A DNA stretch of 5,356 nt, taken from the NCBI GenBank assembly GCA_002387005.1, contig DGKN01000203.1:347-5702 (forward strand). The letters run 5' to 3'. Positions 1-5,356 of this stretch are shown here, piece after piece. Under the pieces are notes generated by a model. That model had not been told where the DNA came from and ran no database searches. It saw nothing but the letters and a program-made list of their open reading frames with translations. The translations under genes were made by a program, and so were the position numbers. The DNA comes from Propionibacteriaceae bacterium UBA4569 (GTDB lineage Bacteria; Actinomycetota; Actinomycetes; Propionibacteriales; Propionibacteriaceae). Each line of letters starts with the position of its first letter. Position 1 is the stretch's first letter.

Positions 1-506
1 AGATCGCCCGCGCGACCACCCGTTTGGCCCACGAAATTCTTGAGGGGGCCCACGGCACCGAGGGCCTCGTGCTCCTCGGCATCCAGACCCGCGGCGTGCC
101 GTTGGCCCGCCGTCTTGCGGCAGTGATCGAGCAGGTCGAGGCAGTGTCGGTGCCAGTCGGCGTGCTGGACACGACCATGTACCGCGACGACCTGCGCCGC
201 AATCCCACCCGCACGGTCGGCCGCACCGAGATCGCCTTCAGCATCGACGGACGACAGGTCGTGCTGGTCGACGACGTGCTGGCCAGCGGACGCACCGTCC
301 TGTCCGCGCTGGACGCGCTCAAGGACCTCGGACGCCCGAATGTCGTCCGGCTGGTGGTGCTGGTCGACCGCGGCCAGCGGGAACTGCCCGTCCGCGCCGA
401 CCACGTCGGGCAGACGGTCGCCACCCGACGCGACGAGAACGTCCGCGTGCACTTCAACGAGGTCGACGGACGCGACGAGGTCACGATCGAGGGGAATGTC
501 CGATGA
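1..506 (+). CDS. pyrR: PyrR, bifunctional pyrimidine operon regulator / uracil phosphoribosyltransferase (5' truncated)
   Basis: PyrR binds the leader RNA of pyr operons in response to UMP/UTP and has a side activity converting uracil plus PRPP to UMP; in mycobacteria it is thought to act on translation of the leader. The reading frame is open from base 3, where it reads [14 protein letters not shown], the usual early part of PyrR. The true start therefore lies left of the window, and the TTG at 24 is an internal codon, not a start. About 167 codons are visible, against a usual 180-190. Seen in the fragment: GIQTRG (residues 26-31 of the fragment) and the PRPP-binding loop [13 protein letters not shown] (86-98), the type I phosphoribosyltransferase signature. 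The stop codon overlaps the pyrB start by ATGA, so the two are probably translationally coupled. The leader RNA it would bind is outside the window. Confidence 0.94.
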   Translation, partial: IARATTRLAHEILEGAHGTEGLVLLGIQTRGVPLARRLAAVIEQVEAVSVPVGVLDTTMYRDDLRRNPTRTVGRTEIAFSIDGRQVVLVDDVLASGRTVLSALDALKDLGRPNVVRLVVLVDRGQRELPVRADHVGQTVATRRDENVRVHFNEVDGRDEVTIEGNVR

Positions 507-1429
507 AGCACCTGCTCGCAGCCGTGGACCTCTCCCGGGACGAGGCCACCAGCATCCTCGACCTGGCGGAGGAGATGCACGACGTGCAGAACCGGCAGGT
601 CAAGAAGATCCCGGCGCTGCGCGGCCGCACCATCATCAACCTCTTCTTCGAGGACTCCACCCGCACCCGGACGAGCTTCGAGATCGCCGGCAAGTGGATG
701 AGCGCCGACACCATCAATGTCTCGGCCAAGGGCTCCTCGGTCAGCAAGGGCGAGTCCATGAAGGACACCGTGCTCACCCTCGACTCGATGGGCGTCGACT
801 GCTTCGTGGTGCGCCATTCCGGATCGGGTTCGGTACAGCAGGTGGCGAACTGGGTGCGCGCGTCGGTGGTCAACGCCGGCGACGGCGCGCACGAGCACCC
901 AACCCAGGCGCTGCTGGACGCGCACACGATGCGTCGCCACTTCCGTGAACTCGATGGTGGTGACCTGGCCGGACGCACGGTGTTGATCACCGGTGACCTG
1001 CTGCACAGCCGCGTCGTCCGCTCGAATGTCTGGCTGCTCGACACCCTGGGTGCGCAGGTCTTGCTGTGCGCTCCCCCGACGCTGATGCCAACCGGCGCCG
1101 CGACCTGGCCGTGCCAGATCGTCCAGTCATTCGACGAGGGGCTGGCCCGCGCGGACGTCGCCATGATGCTGCGGGTGCAGCGGGAACGGATGAGCTCCGG
1201 ATTCTTCCCCTCCGAGCGGGAGTACGTGGACGGTTGGGGCCTCACCCAGGATCGCTTGCGCGCCCACGGGGACCACCTGGGCATCATGCACCCCGGCCCG
1301 ATGAATCGTGGCCTGGAGATCTCGTCCGAGGCCGCCGACGCGGCCCAGTCACTCGTCCTGAAGCAGGTCTCGTCCGGTGTCGCCGTGCGGATGAGCGTCC
1401 TCTACCACCTCCTCGGCGGACAGGAGTGA
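503..1429 (+). CDS. pyrB: Aspartate carbamoyltransferase catalytic subunit
   Basis: Cytoplasmic enzyme joining carbamoyl phosphate and L-aspartate to give N-carbamoyl-L-aspartate, the first committed step of pyrimidine synthesis. The 308 residues match the usual catalytic-chain length. Carbamoyl-phosphate site: [13 protein letters not shown] (48-60). The 80s loop SSVSKGES (78-85) carries the catalytic Lys82, which in the trimer reaches the neighbouring subunit. Further sites are VVRH with Arg104, HPTQ (132-135), [12 protein letters not shown] (164-175), LRVQRER (223-229) for aspartate binding, and HPGPMNRG (263-270). All key residues are present, so it should be active. The start is the ATG overlapping the pyrR stop, preceded by GAGGGG at 489-494 (8-nt spacing). 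No pyrI regulatory-subunit gene is seen next to it, as expected for a Gram-positive operon where PyrR gives the control. Confidence 0.97.
   Translation: MKHLLAAVDLSRDEATSILDLAEEMHDVQNRQVKKIPALRGRTIINLFFEDSTRTRTSFEIAGKWMSADTINVSAKGSSVSKGESMKDTVLTLDSMGVDCFVVRHSGSGSVQQVANWVRASVVNAGDGAHEHPTQALLDAHTMRRHFRELDGGDLAGRTVLITGDLLHSRVVRSNVWLLDTLGAQVLLCAPPTLMPTGAATWPCQIVQSFDEGLARADVAMMLRVQRERMSSGFFPSEREYVDGWGLTQDRLRAHGDHLGIMHPGPMNRGLEISSEAADAAQSLVLKQVSSGVAVRMSVLYHLLGGQE
1423..1426 (+). promoter_or_regulatory. Ribosome binding site of pyrC
   Basis: GGAG inside the last codons of pyrB, 5 nt before the ATG at 1432. It fixes the pyrC start, because the same reading frame stays open upstream inside pyrB to about 1066 and could mislead start calling. 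Confidence 0.7.
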
Positions 1430-1431
1430 CC

Positions 1432-2724
1432 ATGACCAACACCCCAGGATCGCCCTCCAACAACGCCTTCGTGATCGCTGGTGCCCGATTGGTCGATGGC
1501 ACCACCACCGACCTCCACGTCGCGGACGGAGTGCTCGTCGACGATGCCCCCACGGGCGCCCGGCGCATCGACGCGGACGGGTTGCTGGCGCTGCCCGGGC
1601 TGGTCGACCTGCACACCCACCTGCGCGAACCCGGCCGCGAAGACACCGAGACGGTCGCCTCCGGAACCCTGGCCGCCGCCCGGGGCGGGTTCACGGCCGT
1701 CCACGCCATGGCCAACACCGAGCCGGTCACCGACGACGCCGAGAAGGCCGAGTACATCCAACTGCTGGGTGAGCGCGACGGGCACTGCCAGGTGATCCCG
1801 GTCGGCGCCATCACCAAGAACCTCGACGGCAAGGAACTCGCCGAGATGGGTCTGATGGCCAAGTCCCGAGCGAAGGTGCGGATCTTCAGCGACGACGGCA
1901 AGTGCGTGATGGACTCCTTGCTGATGCGCCGCGCGCTGGACTGGGTTCGCCCCTTCGGCGGCGTGATCGCCCAGCACTCGCAGGACTCCCAGCTGGCGGG
2001 TCCCGGCGCCTGCTGCCACGAGTCGGAGTACTCGGGACGGCTGGGTCTGGGTGGGTGGCCGGCGCAGGCCGAGAGCGTCATCATCGCCCGTGACGTCCAG
2101 CTGGCCGAGCTGACCCGCTCGCGGCTGCACGTCTGCCACGTCTCCACCGCCGAGGGCGTGGACGTCGTCCGTTGGGCCAAGAAGCGCGGCATCAACGTGA
2201 CCGCCGAGGTCACGCCGCACCACCTGCTGCTGGGGACGCGTGAGCTGGAGGGCTACGACACGACGTACAAGGTCAATCCCCCGCTGCGAACCGACGAGCA
2301 CATCGAGGCGGTCCGCGAGGCTTTGGCCGACGGGACGATCGACGTGGTCGGCACCGACCACGCCCCGCACGCGGCGCAGGACAAGGACCATGCCTTCGTC
2401 GACGCGCGTCCCGGGATGCTGGGGCTGGAACAGGCCCTGGCGGTCGTGCTGGAGACGATGGTCGAGGCCGGACGGATGGACTGGCCGACGCTGGTGGAGC
2501 GGATGTCGTCGACACCCGCCCGGATCGGGCAGGTCGAAAGACAGGGACAGGCGTTGGTGCCCGGCTCGGTCGCCAACCTGGTGCTGGTGGACCCATCAGC
2601 GCGTGCGGTGGTCAGCAAGGATTCGTCGGCCTCCCGCAGCCGCAACAACCCCTACCACGGACGCGAACTGCCCGCCCCGGTCGTCCTGACGATGTGGAAG
2701 GGACGGGTCACGCACCAGCGTTGA
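1432..2724 (+). CDS. pyrC: Dihydroorotase, class I
   Basis: Cytoplasmic zinc amidohydrolase that reversibly cyclises N-carbamoyl-L-aspartate to L-dihydroorotate, the third step of pyrimidine synthesis. The 430-residue length fits class I dihydroorotases. Metal and substrate residues seen: DLHTHLREPG (59-68) with zinc ligands His61 and His63 and substrate-binding Arg65; AMANTEP (92-98) with Asn95; FSDDG (152-156) with the bridging aspartate; His182 in AQHSQD; His236 in CHVST; and GTDHAPH (307-313) with catalytic Asp309. This spacing nearly matches the well-studied Aquifex enzyme (61, 63, 153, 180, 232, 305), so the protein looks catalytically complete and is not one of the inactive PyrC' homologues. 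It starts 2 nt after pyrB, in the same operon. The stop codon lies inside a strong hairpin. The QHSQD and GRLGLGGWPAQAE segments are typical of actinobacterial enzymes. Confidence 0.97.
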   Translation: MTNTPGSPSNNAFVIAGARLVDGTTTDLHVADGVLVDDAPTGARRIDADGLLALPGLVDLHTHLREPGREDTETVASGTLAAARGGFTAVHAMANTEPVTDDAEKAEYIQLLGERDGHCQVIPVGAITKNLDGKELAEMGLMAKSRAKVRIFSDDGKCVMDSLLMRRALDWVRPFGGVIAQHSQDSQLAGPGACCHESEYSGRLGLGGWPAQAESVIIARDVQLAELTRSRLHVCHVSTAEGVDVVRWAKKRGINVTAEVTPHHLLLGTRELEGYDTTYKVNPPLRTDEHIEAVREALADGTIDVVGTDHAPHAAQDKDHAFVDARPGMLGLEQALAVVLETMVEAGRMDWPTLVERMSSTPARIGQVERQGQALVPGSVANLVLVDPSARAVVSKDSSASRSRNNPYHGRELPAPVVLTMWKGRVTHQR

Positions 2725-2732
2725 CCCGTCCC
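2700..2732 (+). terminator. Perfect 11-bp hairpin spanning the pyrC stop, probable transcription terminator
   Basis: GGGACGGGTCA (2700-2710) is exactly complementary to TGACCCGTCCC (2722-2732). The 11-nt loop can pair further (CGC with GCG, leaving ACCA and one bulged T). The pyrC TGA is the first three bases of the right arm. It is followed by CACACATT rather than a T-run, which is common for actinobacterial terminators. It sits between two convergent genes and could work in both directions. Confidence 0.65.
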
Positions 2733-2755
2733 CACACATTCCCCGAGCCGGTTTA

Positions 2756-2779
2756 CGTTCCCTGAGCTTGTCGAGGGGG
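2756..2779 (+). repeat. Short intergenic repeat-like element, copy 1 (CCCTGAGCTTGTCGAGGG core)
   Basis: CGTTCCCTGA, 8 nt, then AGGGGG. From memory, the core CCCTGAGCTTGTCGAGGG closely resembles a short imperfect palindrome (CCTTCGACAAGCTCAGGG on the other strand) that recurs between genes in many actinobacterial genomes. It lies just past the 3' end of the small secreted-protein gene. A second, looser copy occurs at 3248-3267. It could form a weak hairpin through CCCT/AGGG. Confidence 0.5.
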
Positions 2780-2783
2780 TGAC

Positions 2784-3209
2784 TCAAATGTCGCGACGGA
2801 CATCGCGGCCCAGGTCGTCGCCGAGCTTGCGGTCGGTCAGGCTGTCCGAACCGAAATCGGAGCGAGCGGTGTTGCCGGTCGCGGTCGTGCCGGTACCAGT
2901 CGTCGTGTTGGTGTGGTCGACGCGGTGGGTCGGCTGCGTGGTCGCGGTGCTGCGCGTCGGCTCGTGACGGACGACGGCGTGCTGCTCGGGGCGCTTGCGC
3001 AGCCCGGCGAGTCCGGCGAGACCGGCGAGGCCCAGCAGACCCCACAGACCGGTGCGGTCCTTCTCGGTGGTGGTGACGCGCTCGGTCTCGGTGACCTGCT
3101 CGGTGGTCGAGGCGGTCGGGGCCGGGGTCGCGGTCTCGGCGTTGGCAACGGCGGGGGCGCCGAAGACGAGGGCGGCACCGAGGGCGGCGGGGGCAATGGC
3201 CTTGCGCAT
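2784..3209 (-). CDS. Secreted/membrane-anchored WGxxGxxG-like small protein of unknown function
   Basis: A 141-residue protein with no enzyme signature. Seen in order: a signal peptide (residues 1-24: MRKA, a hydrophobic Ala/Gly/Val core, then AVANA, cleavage likely after Ala24); a Thr/Pro/Glu-rich spacer (25-54, ending EKDRTG); the core WGLLGLAGLAGLAGL (56-70), a short hydrophobic glycine-zipper-like segment; a basic stop RKR (71-73); and a polar tail (74-141) rich in Thr, Arg, His and Asp, with TNTTTGTGTTATGNT at 100-114. The Trp-Gly core followed by a basic cluster recalls the small WGxxGxxG-family proteins of cyanobacteria and other bacteria, whose role is unknown, and the general plan of CTERM-type sorting signals. 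Here a 68-residue tail follows, so it is not a C-terminal sorting tag in the strict sense. The start at 3209 is chosen for its Shine-Dalgarno site and the signal peptide. It is a single gene, convergent with pyrC and divergent from hmp. The membrane location is inferred. Confidence 0.8.
   Translation of the reverse strand: MRKAIAPAALGAALVFGAPAVANAETATPAPTASTTEQVTETERVTTTEKDRTGLWGLLGLAGLAGLAGLRKRPEQHAVVRHEPTRSTATTQPTHRVDHTNTTTGTGTTATGNTARSDFGSDSLTDRKLGDDLGRDVRRDI
3003..3029 (-). repeat. Three tandem 9-bp units encoding Leu-Ala-Gly
   Basis: On the + strand CCGGCGAG recurs at 3004-3011, 3013-3020 and 3022-3029, each 9 bp apart and differing only at the ninth base. On the coding strand this gives (LAG)x3, residues 61-69, the heart of the hydrophobic segment. 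Because the unit is a multiple of three, slippage would lengthen or shorten the membrane segment without breaking the frame. Confidence 0.8.
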
Positions 3210-3214
3210 GGTGG

Positions 3215-3222
3215 TTCCTTTC
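3215..3222 (-). promoter_or_regulatory. Ribosome binding site of the WGxxGxxG-like gene
   Basis: Read on the minus strand, GAAAGGAA lies 5 nt before the ATG at 3209-3207. It supports that internal ATG over upstream in-frame starts reaching to 3440, which would bury the signal peptide inside the protein. Confidence 0.75.
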
Positions 3223-3247
3223 AGGAGAATGGAATCGCGCGGTTGTT

Positions 3248-3267
3248 CGTTCCCTGACGCTAGGGGG
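3248..3267 (+). repeat. Short repeat-like element, copy 2 (CGTTCCCTGA-N4-AGGGGG)
   Basis: CGTTCCCTGA (3248-3257) is identical to 2756-2765, and AGGGGG (3262-3267) is identical to 2774-2779. The spacer is 4 nt here against 8 nt in copy 1. It contains the imperfect dyad CCCTGAC/GCTAGGG. It lies about 40 nt upstream of the small secreted-protein gene, so the two copies bracket that gene in the same orientation. Confidence 0.4.
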
Positions 3268-3287
3268 CAATCGCTCCCGGGTGTCGA
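3257..3287 (-). promoter_or_regulatory. Candidate promoter of the WGxxGxxG-like gene
   Basis: On the minus strand TCGACA (3287-3282) matches the -35 consensus at 5 of 6 bases, and TAGCGT (3262-3257) keeps the TA...T of a -10 box. The 19-nt spacer is longer than ideal and the -10 is weak. The start of transcription would fall about 40 nt before the gene. This is a tentative reading. Confidence 0.2.
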
Positions 3288-3288
3288 C

Positions 3289-3297
3289 TTATCCACC
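3289..3297 (+). promoter_or_regulatory. DnaA-box-like nonamer
   Basis: TTATCCACC differs from the classical DnaA box TTATCCACA only at the last base. It is single, and no cluster, AT-rich unwinding region or dnaA/dnaN genes are near, so it is not an origin. It may be a chance match or a regulatory site in the divergent promoter region. Confidence 0.2.
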
Positions 3298-3304
3298 CAT
3301 AGAG

Positions 3305-3331
3305 AACCCTTCCCACCCCTACGGGCGGGTT
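3305..3331. promoter_or_regulatory. GC-rich inverted repeat in the hmp upstream region
   Basis: CCCACCC (3312-3318) pairs with GGGCGGG (3323-3329) with one A/C mismatch and a CTAC loop. An alternative outer pairing joins AACCC (3305-3309) to GGGTT (3327-3331). It may be an RNA hairpin in the hmp leader or a protein-binding dyad; nothing further can be told from sequence. Confidence 0.3.
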
Positions 3332-3366
3332 GGCCGACGCGCGATCCCTCGACGCTGTCGGAGGCC

Positions 3367-3385
3367 GCCCCTGGAGTGCAGGGGC
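3367..3385. promoter_or_regulatory. Perfect 7-bp dyad upstream of hmp, possible operator or leader hairpin
   Basis: GCCCCTG (3367-3373), a 5-nt spacer GAGTG, then CAGGGGC (3379-3385). It ends 36 nt before the hmp start codon. The symmetry and position suit a repressor operator or a hairpin in the 5' untranslated region. It does not resemble the AT-rich NsrR sites known upstream of hmp in Streptomyces or enterobacteria. Confidence 0.35.
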
Positions 3386-3411
3386 AGCCTTGCCCATCTG
3401 CCAACACCCCC

Positions 3412-3417
3412 AGGAGG
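3412..3417 (+). promoter_or_regulatory. Ribosome binding site of hmp
   Basis: A full AGGAGG, 4 nt before the ATG at 3422. It settles the start: the same frame is open 47 codons further up to 3281, but that part has no globin sequence and no good ribosome site. Confidence 0.85.
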
Positions 3418-3421
3418 ATCC

Positions 3422-4639
3422 ATGCCAGCGCAGCTCTCACCGGAGTCGAAGGCGGTCGTCGCGGCGACCGCAGGTGTCGTCGCCGAGCACGCGGAAGAGA
3501 TCACCAAGCGCTTCTACCCCCACATGTTCGAGGCGCACCCCGAACTGCTGAACGTCTTCAACGTCGCCAACCAGGCCGTGGGCGAGCAGCCCAAGGCGCT
3601 GGCGGCCAGCGTCGTCGCCTACGCCGTCCAGCTGATCGACCCCAATGCGCCTGACTTCACGCCCGTGATGCAGCGGATCGCGCACAAGCACGTCTCGCTG
3701 GGCATCACCGGGCCGCAGTACACGATCGTCGGCCACCACCTCCTGTGGGCGGTCGCGGACGTGCTCGGCGACGCCGTCACTCCCGAGGGCGCGTCCGCCT
3801 GGGACGAGGTCTACTGGCTGTTCGCTGTCCAGCTGATCGCCGAGGAGGCCAAGCTGTACGCGCTGGGTGGCATCGATCCCGAGCACGCCTACCGCGACTA
3901 CGAGGTCGCCGACCGCACCGACGAGACCGAGGATGCCTTCTCGCTCGTCCTCAAGCCGGCTGAGGGTGAGCTCCCCGCGCACCGCACCGGCCAGTACGTC
4001 GCCCTGAACGTCGAGCTGCCCAATGGCCAGACCCAGCCGCGCCAGTACACGATCTCCGGCGTGCCCGGTGCCGAGGCCTTCCGCATCACCGTCAAGAAGG
4101 TCCACGGCGGCGAGCACCCGGACGGCATGGTCTCCAGCTGGCTGCAGGAGAACGCGAAGCCGGGCGTCCACCTGAACGTCTCGCTGCCCTCGGGTGACGT
4201 TGTCCTCGACGACACGGACGCTCCCCTGGTGCTGGTCTCGGCCGGTATCGGCATCACCCCGATGGCCGCGATCCTCGAGGACCTCTCACAGCGCCAGCCC
4301 AAGCGGCAGGTGCGCGTCTTCCACGCCGACAAGAGCCACGGCAGCACGGCCCTGTACCAGTCGATGCGTGGGCAGGCCGAGCAGATGGACGACGTGGTGG
4401 GGCAGTTCTGGTTCGAGGAGGGCGCCGAGTCCGCGCAGACCCTGCAGCCGGCCAAGGCCGGCCTCATGGACCTCGCCGACGCCGAGGTGCCCGAGGGCGC
4501 GCAGGTGTTCATGTGCGGTCCGCTGCCGTTCATGCAGGCTGCCCGCAAGGCACTGCTGGCCAAGGGCGTGCACCCGGAGAACATCTCCTACGAGGTTTTC
4601 GGCCCCGACCTGTGGGCACAGAACCCCGACGGTGCCTGA
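3422..4639 (+). CDS. hmp: Flavohemoprotein, nitric oxide dioxygenase
   Basis: Cytoplasmic enzyme turning NO and O2 into nitrate using NAD(P)H, the main aerobic defence against NO. The 405 residues compare with about 396 in E. coli. An N-terminal globin domain (about 1-150) shows the distal tyrosine in RFYPHMF (Tyr32), Gln51 in NVANQ, proximal His90 in IAHKHVSLGI, Tyr100 in PQYTIVG and the Glu141/142 of EEAKLY, which form the proximal His-Tyr-Glu network. An FAD domain (about 155-260) carries RQYTIS (207-212) after GQYVAL (190-195). The NAD(P)H domain has VSAGIGITPM (272-281), MCGPLPFM (364-371) and YEVFGP (390-395). Three-domain order and catalytic residues are all intact. A short tail (DLWAQNPDGA) runs past the usual end. 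It is a single-gene unit, divergent from the small secreted-protein gene. No NO-sensing regulator gene is adjacent; control through the dyads upstream is possible but inferred. Confidence 0.96.
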   Translation: MPAQLSPESKAVVAATAGVVAEHAEEITKRFYPHMFEAHPELLNVFNVANQAVGEQPKALAASVVAYAVQLIDPNAPDFTPVMQRIAHKHVSLGITGPQYTIVGHHLLWAVADVLGDAVTPEGASAWDEVYWLFAVQLIAEEAKLYALGGIDPEHAYRDYEVADRTDETEDAFSLVLKPAEGELPAHRTGQYVALNVELPNGQTQPRQYTISGVPGAEAFRITVKKVHGGEHPDGMVSSWLQENAKPGVHLNVSLPSGDVVLDDTDAPLVLVSAGIGITPMAAILEDLSQRQPKRQVRVFHADKSHGSTALYQSMRGQAEQMDDVVGQFWFEEGAESAQTLQPAKAGLMDLADAEVPEGAQVFMCGPLPFMQAARKALLAKGVHPENISYEVFGPDLWAQNPDGA

Positions 4640-4678
4640 GCAGGAGCCGCCTGGTGCTGACGACCGAGAAGGAACGAA

Positions 4679-4714
4679 TCGGCCCGACTCCCCCATCCTG
4701 GGGAGCCGGGCCGA
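4679..4714. terminator. Bidirectional terminator-like hairpin between hmp and the permease gene
   Basis: TCGGCCCG (4679-4686) pairs with CGGGCCGA (4707-4714), and CTCCCC (4688-4693) with GGGGAG (4700-4705). There is one A/C mismatch between the two blocks and a 6-nt CATCCT loop. It lies between two convergent genes, 40 nt after the hmp stop and 20 nt after the permease stop. Reading leftwards, the bases that follow (ATTCGTTCCTT) are moderately T-rich, so it may work better for the minus-strand gene. Confidence 0.75.
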
Positions 4715-4733
4715 CCTCGCGTCCACGGATGGG

Positions 4734-5356
4734 TCAGACGACCAGCGACACCAGTAGCACGCCGACCAGGGCCGTGACCGACAGCACCGTCTCCATCAGC
4801 GACCACGTCTTGATGTTCTCGGCGACACTGACGCCGAAGTACTCCTTCACCAGCCAGAAGCCAGCGTCGTTGACGTGGGAGAAGAAGACCGAGCCAGCGC
4901 CGATGGCGAGCACCAGCAGGGCGGCGTGGGTGGGATCCATGGCGGCCGCCACCGGTGCGAGGATGCCTGCCGCGGTGATGGTGGCGACGGTGGCCGAGCC
5001 AGTGGCAAGTCGGATCATCACCGCGACGAGCCAGGCCATCAACAGCGGAGACACCGGGCTGCCGGAGATCCAGTCGGCGAGCATGGTGCCGATGCCGGTG
5101 TCCACGAGCACCTGCTTGAAGCCACCGCCGGCGCCGACGATCAGCAGGATGCCTGCGATGGGAGGCAGCGAGTTGCCGACCGTGTCACTGATCTGCTGGC
5201 GGGTCATGCCCGAGCCGGTGCCCAGGGTGAAGATGGCGACCAGTGTGGTGATCAACAGCGCGACCAGCGGCTCACCGATGAAGTCGAGCACGTCACGCGT
5301 CGGGGTGCCAGCGGTCAGGAAGATGTCGACCAACGCCTTGCCCATCATCAGCACCA
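4734..5356 (-). CDS. gntP: GntP-family gluconate:H+ symporter (C-terminal half, cut by window edge)
   Basis: Inner-membrane permease importing gluconate or a related sugar acid with protons. Only the last 206 or so residues are in the window (family length about 440-450), and the N-terminal half lies to the right. The GTG at 5354-5352 is just the first visible codon. Seen, counted in the visible part: hydrophobic segments at about 27-45, 62-78, 101-137, 142-160 and 186-206; the family stretch IVGAGGGFKQVLVDTGIG (72-89); RLATGSATVATITAAG (115-130); and SHVNDAGFWLVKEYF (159-173), all close to E. coli GntT/GntP. Substrate within the family (gluconate, fructuronate, D-serine, other acids) cannot be fixed from this half, so the gene symbol is a family-level name. 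The neighbouring gene on its far side, perhaps gluconate kinase, is not visible. Confidence 0.9.
   Translation of the reverse strand, partial: VLMMGKALVDIFLTAGTPTRDVLDFIGEPLVALLITTLVAIFTLGTGSGMTRQQISDTVGNSLPPIAGILLIVGAGGGFKQVLVDTGIGTMLADWISGSPVSPLLMAWLVAVMIRLATGSATVATITAAGILAPVAAAMDPTHAALLVLAIGAGSVFFSHVNDAGFWLVKEYFGVSVAENIKTWSLMETVLSVTALVGVLLVSLVV

Noticed and set aside
1066..1431. N-terminal extension of PyrC by 122 codons
   Set aside because: The stretch overlaps pyrB in another frame, reads as Arg/Gly/Pro-rich nonsense, and the ATG at 1432 has a ribosome site and gives the family's normal length.
1402..2391. Long minus-strand open frame across pyrC
   Set aside because: Low-complexity Arg/Gly/Val/Asp-rich translation opposite a fully recognisable dihydroorotase; expected in high-GC DNA.
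1432..2724. Inactive dihydroorotase-like protein (PyrC')
   Set aside because: All zinc ligands and the catalytic aspartate are present at the usual spacing, so an active enzyme is the better call.
2913..3257. Glycine-rich open frame on the + strand opposite the small secreted-protein gene
   Set aside because: It is the antisense of a Thr/Pro/Ala-rich high-GC gene. The Gly/Arg composition, lack of ribosome site and absence of any domain mark it as a shadow. The minus-strand frame has a signal peptide and a good ribosome site.
2756..3267. Insertion sequence or composite mobile element between the two short repeats
   Set aside because: There is no transposase or integrase, no terminal inverted repeats and no target duplication; the flanking matches are too short to call an element.
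3281..3421. 47-codon N-terminal extension of the flavohemoprotein
   Set aside because: It has no globin homology, contains the inverted repeats of the control region, and AGGAGG sits just before the ATG at 3422.
3210..3440. Extension of the small secreted protein to 218 residues
   Set aside because: This would place the signal peptide in mid-protein and overlap the hmp start; the internal ATG at 3209 has a clear ribosome site.
1..5356. CRISPR array, tRNA, rRNA or riboswitch
   Set aside because: I saw no regularly spaced repeats, tRNA-like fold signatures or known riboswitch cores. The PyrR-responsive leader, if present, is upstream of the window.

Overview
The window is high-GC DNA with tightly packed genes. 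Gene order and protein style (PyrR-PyrB-PyrC with an ATGA overlap, and the Actinobacteria-like QHSQD and GWPAQAE stretches of the dihydroorotase) point to a high-GC Gram-positive actinomycete. A Propionibacteriaceae-like organism is my best guess, but that is inference and I could not run a search.

Layout from left to right. Positions 1-2724 hold the end of a pyrimidine-biosynthesis operon on the + strand: pyrR (5' end cut off by the window), pyrB (overlapping pyrR by 4 nt) and pyrC (2 nt after pyrB). A perfect 11-bp hairpin straddles the pyrC stop codon and probably ends the operon. Positions 2784-3209 (- strand) encode a 141-residue secreted or membrane-anchored protein with a signal peptide, a Thr-rich spacer, a tryptophan/glycine core (WGLLGLAGLAGLAGL followed by RKR) and a polar Thr/Arg/His/Asp-rich tail. 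It resembles the WGxxGxxG-type small proteins, whose function is unknown. Two quasi-identical short sequences (CGTTCCCTGA...AGGGGG, same orientation) flank this gene.

Positions 3210-3421 form a divergent control region between the small secreted protein and hmp. It holds several inverted repeats and one DnaA-box-like nonamer. Positions 3422-4639 encode a complete flavohemoprotein (nitric oxide dioxygenase) on the + strand. A bidirectional terminator-like hairpin (4679-4714) separates it from a convergent GntP-family gluconate/H+ symporter gene, of which only the C-terminal half is present (- strand, cut by the right edge).

The pyr genes work together: PyrR senses uridine nucleotides and controls the operon, PyrB makes carbamoyl-aspartate and PyrC cyclises it to dihydroorotate. 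Hmp (NO detoxification) and GntP (sugar-acid uptake) are independent single-gene units. Most of the window is ordinary housekeeping sequence. The only element of unclear biology is the WGxxGxxG-like gene with its flanking repeats.
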